DNA of 64,000 nt from UBA11891 sp049890035 (lineage in GTDB: Bacteria > Bacteroidota > Bacteroidia > Flavobacteriales > Flavobacteriaceae). Positions within the stretch are counted from its first letter, which is position 1, and each line of letters begins with the position of its first letter. The notes beneath the pieces are model-generated. The model made no database searches. It worked only from the letters and a program-made list of their open reading frames with translations, and was not told where the DNA came from. The stretch is taken from assembly GCA_049890035.1 (NCBI GenBank), contig JBMHCG010000032.1, forward strand, positions 1 through 64,000, in the 5' to 3' direction. Below, piece by piece: positions 24,898 to 34,965 of the stretch. Position numbers and translations under genes: made by a program.

Positions 24898-26498
24898 AGC
24901 AAATACTCTGTAGAAATAAAATTGGACTCTTTTGAATTGAGTAAGCGCTCTAGGATTTCATTGTTATAAGGCGTGTCCTTGGAAGCGACAAATGTACGAA
25001 TGGAGAACGATCGCAATGCATCATAGACGCTCAGCGTACTAACCGCAGAGTTTTTTCTTCCCGTAAACGGATATACATCGGGACCTCGCTGGCATGCACT
25101 GTTCAAATTGACACGACAAACCAGGTTGGCAAGGGTATCAATAAGCGGTCCTATTTTCCGAACATCGCGACCAAAAAGACTTACTTGCTGGCCGTATTCC
25201 GAAGCAGCCATAGCGTCCAATGGTTCTGAAATATCAGAATAGGGAATGATTGGAACGACAGGACCAAACTGTTCTTCCTCATAGACACGCATGCTTTTGT
25301 TTACCGGATATAAGACAGCAGGGAAAGAATAGTTGTGAGTCAACGTACCTCCTTTTTTATTTATCACCTTCGCTCCTTTTTCCTTGGCATCTTGAATCAA
25401 TTCTTGGATGTAGGCTGGCTTGCCCGGTTCAGGTAAGGGCGTCAGAAACACCCCAGGTTCCCAAGGCAAACCATATTTAAGTGCATCAACTGCTTTGGCA
25501 AAACGTGTATTGAATTCATCCACTATGGACTCGTGAACATAAAGAATTTTTAAAGCCGTACACCGCTGTCCATTGTAGGACAAAGTTCCAGAAATACATT
25601 CTTTGACAGTTAAATCCATATCGGCATCTGGCAAAACTATGGCAGGATTCTTGGCTTCCAATCCCAGTACCAGGCGCAAGCGATTTTTGTTAGGATGCAA
25701 ATCCTGCAAGGCCACCGCAGAAGAACTATGCCCTATCAGTGCCAAAACATCAATTTTACCTGTTTCCATAATGGGGGAGGCAATCTTTCGTCCCCTACCA
25801 AACAAAATGTTGACCACTCCAGGAGGAAAACTTTCCTGAAAGGCACGAAGTAAGGGAGTAATGAGTAAAACCCCGTGCTTGGCTGGCTTAAAGATGGTTG
25901 TATTTCCCATCGCTAAAGCCGGAATAAGTAAACAAAAGGTTTCATTTAAAGGGTAATTATAGGGTCCCAAACACAACACTACGCCAAGTGGACCACGTCG
26001 AATATGGGCATGTACACCACCTTCTTTATCAAAACGTGCAGAACGTCGGTCTAAGTTTTTGTAGGCCTCAATTGTATCATAAATATAATCTACAGTCCGA
26101 TCGAACTCCTTTTCTGCGTCACCTCGGTTCTTTTCAATTTCCCACATCAAGAGTTCGACCACTTCCTCTCGATGGGTTTTCATTTTTTCGACAAAATTGG
26201 AGAGGCATTTTAATCGATCGTTGACACGCATAGTCGGCCATAGACCCTGTCCACGCTGAAACGCTTTCTCGGCTGCATGCAAGGCTTCCATGGCAGCCTC
26301 TGTTTCCATATCGGGTATGGAACCCAACAAGGTGGGACCTACATCGCCCTGGTCGTTTTCAGTAAAGATAGTTGAATATACGGGTGTTGTATGCCCCTTC
26401 CATGGCTTTAACTCACCATCTACTAAATATTCGGTACAATGTACCTGTTGTTGAAAACCAACGGTATGGTCGATAGGATCGACTACTGTCTTTTCCAT
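24894..26498 (-). CDS. gapN: NADP-dependent non-phosphorylating glyceraldehyde-3-phosphate dehydrogenase
   Basis: GapN oxidises glyceraldehyde-3-phosphate directly to 3-phosphoglycerate, yielding NADPH without ATP. The 534-residue ALDH-fold protein has E281 in GLEAKNPAIVLPDAD and catalytic C313 in YNGQRCTALK. The LGPYNYPLNETFCLLIPALA segment and the RGPDVYPFTGRKNSA tail are typical of the GapN/plant-like group. It is monocistronic, convergent with the ALDH gene and divergent from the transporter gene. It offers an NADPH source that bypasses phosphoglycerate kinase. Confidence 0.85.
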   Translation of the reverse strand: MEKTVVDPIDHTVGFQQQVHCTEYLVDGELKPWKGHTTPVYSTIFTENDQGDVGPTLLGSIPDMETEAAMEALHAAEKAFQRGQGLWPTMRVNDRLKCLSNFVEKMKTHREEVVELLMWEIEKNRGDAEKEFDRTVDYIYDTIEAYKNLDRRSARFDKEGGVHAHIRRGPLGVVLCLGPYNYPLNETFCLLIPALAMGNTTIFKPAKHGVLLITPLLRAFQESFPPGVVNILFGRGRKIASPIMETGKIDVLALIGHSSSAVALQDLHPNKNRLRLVLGLEAKNPAIVLPDADMDLTVKECISGTLSYNGQRCTALKILYVHESIVDEFNTRFAKAVDALKYGLPWEPGVFLTPLPEPGKPAYIQELIQDAKEKGAKVINKKGGTLTHNYSFPAVLYPVNKSMRVYEEEQFGPVVPIIPYSDISEPLDAMAASEYGQQVSLFGRDVRKIGPLIDTLANLVCRVNLNSACQRGPDVYPFTGRKNSAVSTLSVYDALRSFSIRTFVASKDTPYNNEILERLLNSKESNFISTEYLL

Positions 26499-26541
26499 TT
26501 TTTGTTTTAAAATTAAGCAATTTTATTGAACATATAGGAGG

Positions 26542-26573
26542 TTTGTAATTTAATTCGGGAACAAGCATCTTTG
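26542..26573 (+). promoter_or_regulatory. Promoter candidate for the DASS transporter
   Basis: TTTG (26542-26545) and CATCTTTG (26566-26573) are 20 nt apart, one mismatch from the Bacteroidota consensus. The leader to the ATG at 26638 would be about 60 nt. Confidence 0.5.
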
Positions 26574-26637
26574 TAAGGATTACAATATGAAAAGACAAGT
26601 TGTTACTCCTAGCGGATAATTCTATTGGTAGATTCTT

Positions 26638-28062
26638 ATGGCAAAGAAAATTGGACTTTTTTTAGGCCCCATCCTATTCCTTATTGTTTCGCAATTGAAA
26701 CTCGCTGCGCTCACTCCAGAAGCCGTTTATGTAATTGCTCTTGCCATATGGATGGTCAGTTGGTGGATTACTGAGGCAGTATCTATCTCTGTGACAGCTT
26801 TGCTCCCCCTAGTTGTTTTTCCCCTAGCTGGGATCATGTCGGTGAATGATGTAGGAGCCAATTACGGCAGCTCAATCGTATTTTTATTTTTTGGAGGATT
26901 TGTCTTGGCCTTGGCTTTGGAAAAAGTCAATCTTCACCGAAGAATTGCACTGAGTATCATTCATAAAACAGGCACCACCCCCAATCGTGTAGTATTGGGC
27001 TTTATGTTGGCTACTGGGTTTATGAGCATGTGGATATCCAATACGGCAAGCACCGTTGTGATGTTACCCATAGCATTATCAGTAATCGACTTGTTGGTCC
27101 AAAGCGACGGTGTATTTACCAAATCAGAACAGCAGTTTTCACTCAGTGTCATGCTGGGAATAGCTTTCTCTGCCAATGCTGGGGGAATCGCTACCGTAAT
27201 CGGTACACCCCCCAATTCTGTGCTGATTGGTTTGCTTGAAAACGAATACAACATACAAATCTCGTTCTTTCATTGGATGTTGCTCGGCTTGCCTTTTTCC
27301 GCCGTCCTGATTGGTATTATCTATACTTTACTGACGCGCGTTTTATTTCTCAACAAAGAAATTGCATTCGCTACAACCCAAGATGTCATTGCACAGCAAC
27401 TCAAAGCCTTGGGGCCACTTCGCAAGGAAGAAAAACAGGTGTTGTGGATTTTTACAGGCATGGTTTTCTTTTGGGTCTTTCGTACCCTACTCAACAAACT
27501 GATACCTAGCTTACAACTCACTGATACCATTATTAGTGTCGGTGGCGCCATCAGCCTTTTCGCCTTACCCCTCAATCTAAAAGAGGAGCGATTTGTATTG
27601 GAATGGAAAGATACCCAACGTTTGGCATGGGGCATTCTTATCCTTTTTGGTGGTGGGCTGGCACTGGCAAAAGGAATGGCAACAACAGGTATCGTCTCAC
27701 AAATAACAGAATCCATCGCATCGGCCAATTTGAATGTATTACCAACCGTTTCACTGCTCATCCTGCTCATGTTATTCATGACCGAACTGATGAGTAATGT
27801 TGCCTTGGTGGCCGTTTTGGCACCCGTTATGGCAGGAATTGCTATGGGACTAAACATACCCATTTTATATCTATTGATTCCAGTAACCATGGCCAGTAGC
27901 TGTGCATTCATGCTTCCCATGTCCACCCCACCCAATGCCATCGTATTTGCAAGTGGTTATGTCAAAGTTTCACAAATGGCACGTGCTGGTATTCTGATTA
28001 ATTTACTGGCAATCCTTCTTTTGATTTTCTTATACGCTTACATTATCCCCTTGATTTTTTAG
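26638..28062 (+). CDS. DASS (SLC13) family sodium:anion symporter
   Basis: A 474-residue inner-membrane transporter with about eleven to twelve hydrophobic helices. The two SNT-type sodium/substrate motifs of the family are visible as WISNTASTVVMLPIA (near residue 130) and TELMSNVALVAVLAP (near residue 385). A TPPN loop occurs in each repeat (GTPPNSVLI, STPPNAIVFASGY). SLC13 proteins carry dicarboxylates, citrate or sulfate with Na+; this sequence does not settle which. The Na+ motive force could come from the Nqr pump in this window. It is monocistronic and convergent with ilvA. Confidence 0.85.
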   Translation: MAKKIGLFLGPILFLIVSQLKLAALTPEAVYVIALAIWMVSWWITEAVSISVTALLPLVVFPLAGIMSVNDVGANYGSSIVFLFFGGFVLALALEKVNLHRRIALSIIHKTGTTPNRVVLGFMLATGFMSMWISNTASTVVMLPIALSVIDLLVQSDGVFTKSEQQFSLSVMLGIAFSANAGGIATVIGTPPNSVLIGLLENEYNIQISFFHWMLLGLPFSAVLIGIIYTLLTRVLFLNKEIAFATTQDVIAQQLKALGPLRKEEKQVLWIFTGMVFFWVFRTLLNKLIPSLQLTDTIISVGGAISLFALPLNLKEERFVLEWKDTQRLAWGILILFGGGLALAKGMATTGIVSQITESIASANLNVLPTVSLLILLMLFMTELMSNVALVAVLAPVMAGIAMGLNIPILYLLIPVTMASSCAFMLPMSTPPNAIVFASGYVKVSQMARAGILINLLAILLLIFLYAYIIPLIF

Positions 28063-28065
28063 TCA

Positions 28066-29313
28066 CTAGACTAAAAACTGATATAAATCAGGTTTGTCGT
28101 TTAGGTATTCTCCGTAAAAACCACCCTGCTTCATACGACTTACCAAAGGTTCAAAATCTTCGGCAGATTGCAAACGAATACCCACCACAGCCGGTGCGTT
28201 TACGCGGCTGTTTTTTTTTGAATACTCAAAAAAAGTAATATCATCTGTAGACCCTAAAATATCATTGACAAAATCGCGTAATGCCCCAGTCCTTTGTGGA
28301 AAGCGGACAATAAAATAATGTTTTAGACGAGCGTATAACAAGGCCCTTTCTTTGATTTCAGGGGTACGGGTGATGTCGTTATTTCCTCCGCAAATAAATA
28401 CGCCTACTTGCTTGCCTTTAATTTGAGGAGCATATTGTTCCACAGCAGCGAGTGCCAATGCACCAGCAGGTTCCGCAACGATCCCTTCTTTGTTATATAG
28501 ATCCAAAATCTCCTGACAGATACGTCCTTCGTCAACCAACAAGCAATCATTCAATTGTTCCTTACAGATTTCGTAACACAAACTCCCTACTTTTTGAACA
28601 GCAGCACCGTCAACGAACTTATCGATCTGAGGCAAAGCAATTATTTTTTGTTGTTGTAGCGATTCAAACATCGAGGGTGCTCCATTGGGTTCGACACCGA
28701 TAATTTTAGTCTGAGGGGAAAGGGAAGAAAAAATGGTCAAAATACCCGAAACAAGTCCCCCACCTCCAACAGGCACAAATAAATAGTCGAGGTCTTTCTG
28801 TGCCTGATCCAATATTTCCAAAGCCATGGTAGCTTGCCCCTCAATCACATCGGGATCGTCAAAGGGGTGAATAAAACAGGACTGTGTTTGCTCTTGATAA
28901 TCGCGCGCGGCTTGTTGTGAATCGTCATAGGTATCGCCCACCAGGCGTATATCAACGTAATCCCCTCCAAACATGCGTACTTGTTCCACTTTTTGCATGG
29001 GGGTGGGCAAGGGCATAAAAACCGTTCCCTTGATTTGTAAGTCGCGACACGAAAAGGCAAATCCCTGTGCGTGATTTCCAGCACTAGCACAAACAATACC
29101 TTGTTGGAGCTCGTATTCAGTGAGGGTTTTGATTTTATTGTAAGCCCCTCGTATTTTAAACGATCGTACCTGTTGTAGGTCTTCTCGTTTTAAATAGATA
29201 TCTGCATCCAGTTTTTTGGACCATCGGTCCGTTCGTTGGAAAGGTGTTTCAAGAACTACAGAAGAAAGCCGGGTTCTTGCCTTTAGGGCACCTTCAACAC
29301 TAGGCAAACGCAT
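28066..29313 (-). CDS. ilvA: Threonine ammonia-lyase (threonine deaminase)
   Basis: IlvA converts threonine to 2-oxobutanoate and ammonia with PLP. The 415-residue protein has the PLP lysine in VRSFKIRGAYNKI, the phosphate loop VGGGGLVSGI, and SAGNHAQG. A single short ACT-like domain forms the C-terminus (RFPQRTGALRDFVNDILG), as in the shorter biosynthetic type. It is the last gene of ilvD-B-N-C-A, 3 nt after ilvC. Its presence alongside a citramalate-synthase-like enzyme implies two possible sources of 2-oxobutanoate. Confidence 0.93.
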   Translation of the reverse strand: MRLPSVEGALKARTRLSSVVLETPFQRTDRWSKKLDADIYLKREDLQQVRSFKIRGAYNKIKTLTEYELQQGIVCASAGNHAQGFAFSCRDLQIKGTVFMPLPTPMQKVEQVRMFGGDYVDIRLVGDTYDDSQQAARDYQEQTQSCFIHPFDDPDVIEGQATMALEILDQAQKDLDYLFVPVGGGGLVSGILTIFSSLSPQTKIIGVEPNGAPSMFESLQQQKIIALPQIDKFVDGAAVQKVGSLCYEICKEQLNDCLLVDEGRICQEILDLYNKEGIVAEPAGALALAAVEQYAPQIKGKQVGVFICGGNNDITRTPEIKERALLYARLKHYFIVRFPQRTGALRDFVNDILGSTDDITFFEYSKKNSRVNAPAVVGIRLQSAEDFEPLVSRMKQGGFYGEYLNDKPDLYQFLV

Positions 29314-29316
29314 GGT

Positions 29317-30792
29317 TTACACAATTTTTTTCATGGCTGTCATCGAAGCGCGAAGCTCATAACCAATCAACTCTACCGGGTGATAACGAATGATATCATT
29401 GATTTGAATCAACTGTTGGTTGTCTACTCCATTGTCAGAATCTGCCCCAAAGGCTCGACCGATTACATCAGTATCAATTGTCTTCATAAAATCTTCCAAC
29501 ATCGGTTTGGCGGCATGATCGAACAGGTAACAACCGTATTCTGCAGTGTCTGAAATCACGCGATTCATTTCAAACAATTTCTTTCGTGCAATGGTATTGG
29601 CAATTAGGGGCGTCTCATGTAAAGATTCGTAGTATGCCGATTCTTCTTTAATTCCAGAGCCTACCATCGTATCAAAAGCCAATTCAACGCCGGCACGTAC
29701 AAAAGCCACCATCAATACGCCATGGTCAAAATATTCTTGTTCTGGAATGTCTTGCGTCGTGTTTTCGGTTTTTTCAAAAGCTGTTTCACCTGTTGCTGCC
29801 CGCCATGTCAAAAGATTAACATCATCATTGGCCCAGTCCTCCATCATGGTTTTTGAAAAATGTCCTGAGATGATATCATCCATATGCTTTTGAAACAAAG
29901 GTGCCAGAATGGTCTTGAGTTGTTCAGATAATTCAAAGGCTTTGATTTTGGCAGGATTGGACAAACGATCCATCATATTGGTTATCCCACCGTGTTTTAA
30001 CGCTTCGGTAATCGTTTCCCATCCGTATTGAATCAGTTTTGAGGCGTATGCAGGGGCTATCCCTTTTTCGACCATCTTGTCAAAACTCAAAATCGATCCG
30101 GTTTGTAGGACCCCACAAAGGATGGTTTGTTCTCCCATTAAGTCTGATTTCACCTCCGCAACAAAGGAAGACTCTAAAACACCGGCTCGGTGTCCCCCGG
30201 TTGCCACGGCATAGGCCTTGGCCTGATCCAATCCATGTCCATGGGGATCGTTTTCTGGGTGTACGGCAATCAAAGTCGGAACCCCAAATCCACGTTTGTA
30301 TTCTTCACGAACTTCAGAACCAGGGCACTTTGGCGCCACCATAATAACAGTAATGTCTTTTCGAATTTGGGTCCCTTCTTCAACGATGTTAAATCCATGG
30401 GAGTAAGAAAGCGTCGCGCCTTTTTTCATCAAGGGCATTACAGCTTCCACTACGGCTGTGTGATTTTTATCGGGTGTTAAATTGATCACTACATCCGCCG
30501 TAGGGATCATCTCTTCGTAAGTGCCCACCTTGAAGTCATTCGATATTGCATTTTGAAAGGAAGCACGTTTGTTATCAATGGCTCCCTGACGTAAGGTGTA
30601 GGCGATGTCCAATCCGGAATCACGCATGTTCAGACCTTGATTGAGTCCTTGGGCACCACAGCCGACTATGACTATTTTTTTGCCAGCCAAGGCGGCTACT
30701 CCATCCTTAAATTCATCGGTTTCCATAAAACGGCACTGACCGAGTTGGTTGAGTTTTTCGCTTAGTGTGAGTTGGTTGAAATAATTAGCCAT
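29317..30792 (-). CDS. ilvC: Ketol-acid reductoisomerase, class II
   Basis: IlvC rearranges and reduces acetolactate or acetohydroxybutyrate to dihydroxy acids with NADPH and Mg2+. The 491-residue length identifies the long class II form with a duplicated C-terminal domain. The nucleotide site is VGCGAQGLNQGLNMRDSG, followed by LRQGAIDNKRAS. Catalytic and metal residues lie in KCPGSEVREEYKRG and LMGEQTILCG. It lies between ilvN (15-nt gap) and ilvA. Confidence 0.95.
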   Translation of the reverse strand: MANYFNQLTLSEKLNQLGQCRFMETDEFKDGVAALAGKKIVIVGCGAQGLNQGLNMRDSGLDIAYTLRQGAIDNKRASFQNAISNDFKVGTYEEMIPTADVVINLTPDKNHTAVVEAVMPLMKKGATLSYSHGFNIVEEGTQIRKDITVIMVAPKCPGSEVREEYKRGFGVPTLIAVHPENDPHGHGLDQAKAYAVATGGHRAGVLESSFVAEVKSDLMGEQTILCGVLQTGSILSFDKMVEKGIAPAYASKLIQYGWETITEALKHGGITNMMDRLSNPAKIKAFELSEQLKTILAPLFQKHMDDIISGHFSKTMMEDWANDDVNLLTWRAATGETAFEKTENTTQDIPEQEYFDHGVLMVAFVRAGVELAFDTMVGSGIKEESAYYESLHETPLIANTIARKKLFEMNRVISDTAEYGCYLFDHAAKPMLEDFMKTIDTDVIGRAFGADSDNGVDNQQLIQINDIIRYHPVELIGYELRASMTAMKKIV

Positions 30793-30807
30793 TGTTTGCT
30801 TTTCTCT

Positions 30808-31341
30808 TTAATTGTTGTTTTTAAATGTATCTAAAATTTCCGAAATGCCCATTTTGGATTTGGTTACAGAGATGCGACCGGAACGAACGAACTGCATCAA
30901 TCCAAAAGGAGCCAAGTCATTGTATAATTTTTCTGTTTCATGACGAAAACCTGTTTTCTCAATAACAAAAAACTCAGGTGAAACAGTTACTATGTTGGCA
31001 TGACTCTCCTTGATAATATTTTGTATGTGCCGTTCTTCAAAGAGCGCACTCGATTTCACTTTATATAAGGCTGACTCTTGGAAAATGGTTTCCTCATCTG
31101 TATGATAAAAGGCCTTGATCACATCGACTTGTTTTTCAATTTGTCCAACAACTTTTTTGATGCGTTCGGGGGTCAGATTAACTACAATTACAAAACGAAA
31201 GACAGCTGGTATTTCCGAAGGTGAAGTTGAAAAACTTTCAATATTAATGTGTCGTTTTAAGAAAATAGCAGAAATGCGGTTGAGCAAGCCTACATTATTT
31301 TCAGAATAGATTGAAATCGTGTAATGTTGTTTTTCTTCCAT
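30808..31341 (-). CDS. ilvN: Acetolactate synthase small (regulatory) subunit
   Basis: IlvN binds the IlvB catalytic subunit and usually confers valine inhibition. The N-terminal ACT domain reads YTISIYSENNVGLLNRISAI, with SFSTSPSEIPAVFRFVIVV following, and the C-terminal ALS_ss_C part is present. The ATG at 31341 was chosen: a TTG three codons upstream would overlap ilvB, whereas this ATG begins one base after the ilvB TAA. The length is 177 residues. Confidence 0.93.
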   Translation of the reverse strand: MEEKQHYTISIYSENNVGLLNRISAIFLKRHINIESFSTSPSEIPAVFRFVIVVNLTPERIKKVVGQIEKQVDVIKAFYHTDEETIFQESALYKVKSSALFEERHIQNIIKESHANIVTVSPEFFVIEKTGFRHETEKLYNDLAPFGLMQFVRSGRISVTKSKMGISEILDTFKNNN

Positions 31342-31342
31342 C

Positions 31343-33052
31343 TTATTCAAGTCTTATGTCCGATACGGAGGCACCTGTGGGTATCATTGGGAATACGTTA
31401 TCTTCTTTCTCGACACAAACTTCAAGAAAATAAGGTTTGTCTGACGCGATCATTTTTGCCACGGCACCATCCAACTCGGAACGATCACGTATGGAGTGTG
31501 CTTCAATGTGATACGCTTTGGCGATACCTACAAAATCAGGATTGATCATTTCTGTTGATGCATAGCGTTTGTCAAAAAACAATTGTTGCCATTGGCGAAC
31601 CATCCCTAGGAAGTCGTTGTTGAGAACAACAATTTTCACCGGGAGTTGCGCTTGAAAAATTGTGCCCAATTCCTGTATGGTCATCTGATAGCCCCCATCT
31701 CCAATGATGGCAACCACTTCGCGGTTGGGTGCTCCCATTTTAGCACCAATTGCCGCTGGTAAGGCAAAGCCCATGGTGCCCAAGCCGCCAGAGGTAACAT
31801 TGCTCTTGGATTGGGTAAACTTGGCATAGCGGCAAGTGACCATCTGATGCTGTCCGACGTCGGTAACTATGACAGCATCTCCTTTCGAATGTTTATTAAT
31901 AGCAGCTATGGCCTCACCCATAGTCAGTCCTGCCTTGGTTGGGTTGATATCTTTTTGAATGACTTTGTCGTATTCAATTTGATAGTAGGTATCAAATTCA
32001 GATCGCCATGTGCTGTGATCGTTGGCGTGTACTAAAGGTAAAAGTGCCGTTAAACTCTCCTTACAATCACCCAAAACAGCCACATCTGCTTTTACGTTTT
32101 TGTCAACCTCAGCGGGGTCAATTTCCAAATGAATGACTTTGGCTTGTTTGGCATAGGTATCCAGACTGCCTGTCACCCGATCGTCAAAACGCATTCCAAT
32201 TGCAATCAGAACATCGCATTCATTGGTCAGTTTATTGGGGCCGTAGTTTCCATGCATCCCCACCATTCCAACATTTAAAGGATGGTCTGTAGGCAAGCCA
32301 GAAAGTCCGAGGATGGTCCAGGCTGCAGGAATGTCTGTTTTTTCTATAAACTCCTGAAAAACAGCTTCTGCATTTCCCAACAAAACCCCTTGCCCCCATA
32401 CGATTAAGGGCTTTTTGGCCTGATTAATTACTTCAGCGGCTGCATGCAAAGCAGTTGGGTCGACCGTGGGTTTGGGTACATAACTGCGAATCCCCTTACA
32501 GCTTTGATATGAAAAATCGAAGCTGTCAAATTGCGCGTTTTTTGTTATGTCGATTAGTACCGGGCCAGGCCGCCCAGATCGGGCAATATAAAATGCTTTG
32601 GCAATGATTTCAGGAATTTCTTCCGCACGTGTAATTTGATAATTCCACTTTGTAACTGGGGTCGATATGCCAATGATGTCCGTTTCTTGAAATGCGTCGG
32701 ATCCCAGCAGATGATAAGCTACTTGTCCTGTGATACAAACCATGGGTGTGGAATCAATTTGTGCGTCAGCGATCCCCGTAACCAAATTGGTTGCTCCAGG
32801 ACCGGAGGTTGCCATAGCCACACCTACTTTCCCAGAAGTACGGGCATACCCTTGCGCCATATGAGTAGCACCTTGTTCGTGACGGGTCAGCACATGATTC
32901 AGCTCGTTTTGGAACTTGTATAATTCGTCATAGATCGGCATGATAGCACCTCCAGGATAGCCATAGACCAGATCCACCCCTTCAGCTAAGAGACAGCGTA
33001 TGACGGCTTCGGCTCCAGAGATTCGCATCGTTTTTGAAGTTGTCGTTGCCAT
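31343..33052 (-). CDS. ilvB: Acetolactate synthase large (catalytic) subunit
   Basis: IlvB condenses two pyruvates, or pyruvate with 2-oxobutanoate, using ThDP and FAD. The 569-residue protein has the Pyr domain Glu in LTRHEQGATHMAQGYAR, SGPGATNLVTGIADA, and the FAD region. The ThDP motif is GDGGYQMTIQELGTIFQ...LNND. It begins 3 nt after the ilvD stop and is followed directly by ilvN. Confidence 0.96.
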   Translation of the reverse strand: MATTTSKTMRISGAEAVIRCLLAEGVDLVYGYPGGAIMPIYDELYKFQNELNHVLTRHEQGATHMAQGYARTSGKVGVAMATSGPGATNLVTGIADAQIDSTPMVCITGQVAYHLLGSDAFQETDIIGISTPVTKWNYQITRAEEIPEIIAKAFYIARSGRPGPVLIDITKNAQFDSFDFSYQSCKGIRSYVPKPTVDPTALHAAAEVINQAKKPLIVWGQGVLLGNAEAVFQEFIEKTDIPAAWTILGLSGLPTDHPLNVGMVGMHGNYGPNKLTNECDVLIAIGMRFDDRVTGSLDTYAKQAKVIHLEIDPAEVDKNVKADVAVLGDCKESLTALLPLVHANDHSTWRSEFDTYYQIEYDKVIQKDINPTKAGLTMGEAIAAINKHSKGDAVIVTDVGQHQMVTCRYAKFTQSKSNVTSGGLGTMGFALPAAIGAKMGAPNREVVAIIGDGGYQMTIQELGTIFQAQLPVKIVVLNNDFLGMVRQWQQLFFDKRYASTEMINPDFVGIAKAYHIEAHSIRDRSELDGAVAKMIASDKPYFLEVCVEKEDNVFPMIPTGASVSDIRLE

Positions 33053-33055
33053 AAT

Positions 33056-34732
33056 TTATTGATCGGTAACACAGCCTTCGGAAGCTGTTGCCACATTTTT
33101 GATATATTTAAACAACACGCCTTTTTGAAATTTGTAAGGTGGTTGTTGCCACGTCTTTTTACGATCTTCTATTTCGGCCTCCGTTAGTGCCACACTCAAT
33201 GTATTGGCTTCGGCATCGATTGTTATTTGATCGCCTGTTTGAACCAGTCCTAAGGGACCTCCTTCCTGTGCTTCGGGAACAATGTGTCCTACAACAAATC
33301 CGTGCGTACCTCCCGAAAATCGTCCATCTGTGATTAAGGCAACCGATTTTCCAAGGCCAGCCCCCATAATAGCAGCAGTCGGTTTTAACATTTCAGGCAT
33401 GCCCGGGCCGCCTTTGGGGCCTTCATAGCGGATGACGACTACCTCCCCAGCTTGTACTTCACCTTTTTTGATACCTTCATTCGCTTCAAATTCACCGTTA
33501 TAAACGCGGGCTGGACCCTCGAAACGAAGCCCTTCTTTACCCGTAATCTTGGCCACCGAACCGCCCGGGGCCAGGTTTCCTTTAAGTATACGTATATGAC
33601 CTGTGGGTTTGATGGGTTCAGAAAGGGATCGAATGATTTTCTGACCTGCTTTGAGTCCAGGAACATTTGCTAGATTTTCTGCTAAAGTTTTTCCTGTTAC
33701 AGTCATGCATTCCCCATGCAACAAATCATTCTCCAACATAAATTTCAAAACTGCTGGAACGCCGCCAACAGCATGTAAATCTTTCATCAAAAATTTGCCG
33801 CTGGGTTTTAAATCAGCCAAAAAAGGTGTGGTGTCACTAATCCGTTGAAAGTCGTCTATGGTCAAATCGATTTCAGCCGCTTTAGCAATTGCCAAAAAGT
33901 GTAATACGGCATTGGTAGAACCGCCCAAAATGGCAATCAGTCGCAAGGCATTTTCTAGGGACTTTTTGGTCACAATGTCCTTAGGCTTGAGATCTTGCTG
34001 CAGTAGTGCCAAAAGATATTTTCCTACTTCTAAACATTCTAAATTCTTTTCCCGACTGATAGCAGGATTGGACGAATTATACGGCAATGCCATTCCTAGA
34101 GCTTCTATGGCTGAAGCCATGGTATTGGCAGTATACATACCACCACAGGCACCCGCCCCAGGACAAGCATTTTTGATAACATTTTTATATTCTTTTTCAT
34201 CGATGGTACCGGCAACTTTTTCACCCCATGCTTCAAAAGCGGATACAACATCGAGTTCTTTATCATTGTGGCAACCCGAATCAATGGTACCGCCATAAAC
34301 CAGAATACTCGGTCTGTTGAGACGCAACATAGCCATCAATGCACCTGGCATGTTTTTATCACAACCTACCACCGTAACGACCCCGTCATAAGACATGGCC
34401 TGAACCACGGTTTCTATAGAATCGGCAATGACATCGCGAGAAGGCAGCGAAAAACGCATCCCAGGAGTACCCATGGATATCCCGTCACTCACTCCAATCG
34501 TATTGAAAATAAGTCCAACCAATTCCTTCTCGGGAATACCTTTTTTGATTTGTTGGGAAAGGTCGTTAAGGTGCATGTTACACGGATTGCCTTCGTACCC
34601 CGTACTAGCAATTCCAATCAGTGGTTTTTGAAAATCCGCATCCGTCAATCCAATGGCATGGAGCATGGCTTGAGCCGCTGGTTGGGTGGGATCCTGCGTC
34701 ACTTGGTAACTGTATTTGTTTAGTTTTTTCAT
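33056..34732 (-). CDS. ilvD: Dihydroxy-acid dehydratase
   Basis: IlvD dehydrates dihydroxy acids to 2-oxo acids using an Fe-S cluster. The 558-residue protein carries GNPCNMHLND, VGCDKNMPGALMAM and PGAGACGGMYTANTMASA with the cluster cysteines. ITDGRFSGGTHGFVVGHI lies near the C-terminus. First gene of ilvD-B-N-C-A. The 233-nt region upstream holds no leader peptide or attenuator that I can see. An 11-nt string TACTTTCGTAA occurs just before the ATG and also before leuA. Confidence 0.96.
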   Translation of the reverse strand: MKKLNKYSYQVTQDPTQPAAQAMLHAIGLTDADFQKPLIGIASTGYEGNPCNMHLNDLSQQIKKGIPEKELVGLIFNTIGVSDGISMGTPGMRFSLPSRDVIADSIETVVQAMSYDGVVTVVGCDKNMPGALMAMLRLNRPSILVYGGTIDSGCHNDKELDVVSAFEAWGEKVAGTIDEKEYKNVIKNACPGAGACGGMYTANTMASAIEALGMALPYNSSNPAISREKNLECLEVGKYLLALLQQDLKPKDIVTKKSLENALRLIAILGGSTNAVLHFLAIAKAAEIDLTIDDFQRISDTTPFLADLKPSGKFLMKDLHAVGGVPAVLKFMLENDLLHGECMTVTGKTLAENLANVPGLKAGQKIIRSLSEPIKPTGHIRILKGNLAPGGSVAKITGKEGLRFEGPARVYNGEFEANEGIKKGEVQAGEVVVIRYEGPKGGPGMPEMLKPTAAIMGAGLGKSVALITDGRFSGGTHGFVVGHIVPEAQEGGPLGLVQTGDQITIDAEANTLSVALTEAEIEDRKKTWQQPPYKFQKGVLFKYIKNVATASEGCVTDQ

Positions 34733-34965
34733 TTTCTCTTACGAAAGTAAATCGGTTGCTTTTGGTTTTGAAAGATCTGTCTGTGAGGCTATTATAGTCA
34801 ATCGTTTATTATCGAATGTAGTTTGCTGTATATCAATTCTTTAATGACTCTATTTTCACACAGTCAAGAAATCATAAAAAACATTAAACAAGACGGCTTT
34901 CTGATTTTAAGACCAAAAATAAAAAGGATTCCAAAGAGTTCGCGATATTTGAACAAAGTATTTGC

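Noticed and set aside
34733..34965. Leader peptide or attenuator before ilvD, as seen for pheA
   Set aside because: The only short ATG frame here is six codons (MFFMIS), with no branched-chain codon run and no terminator hairpin.
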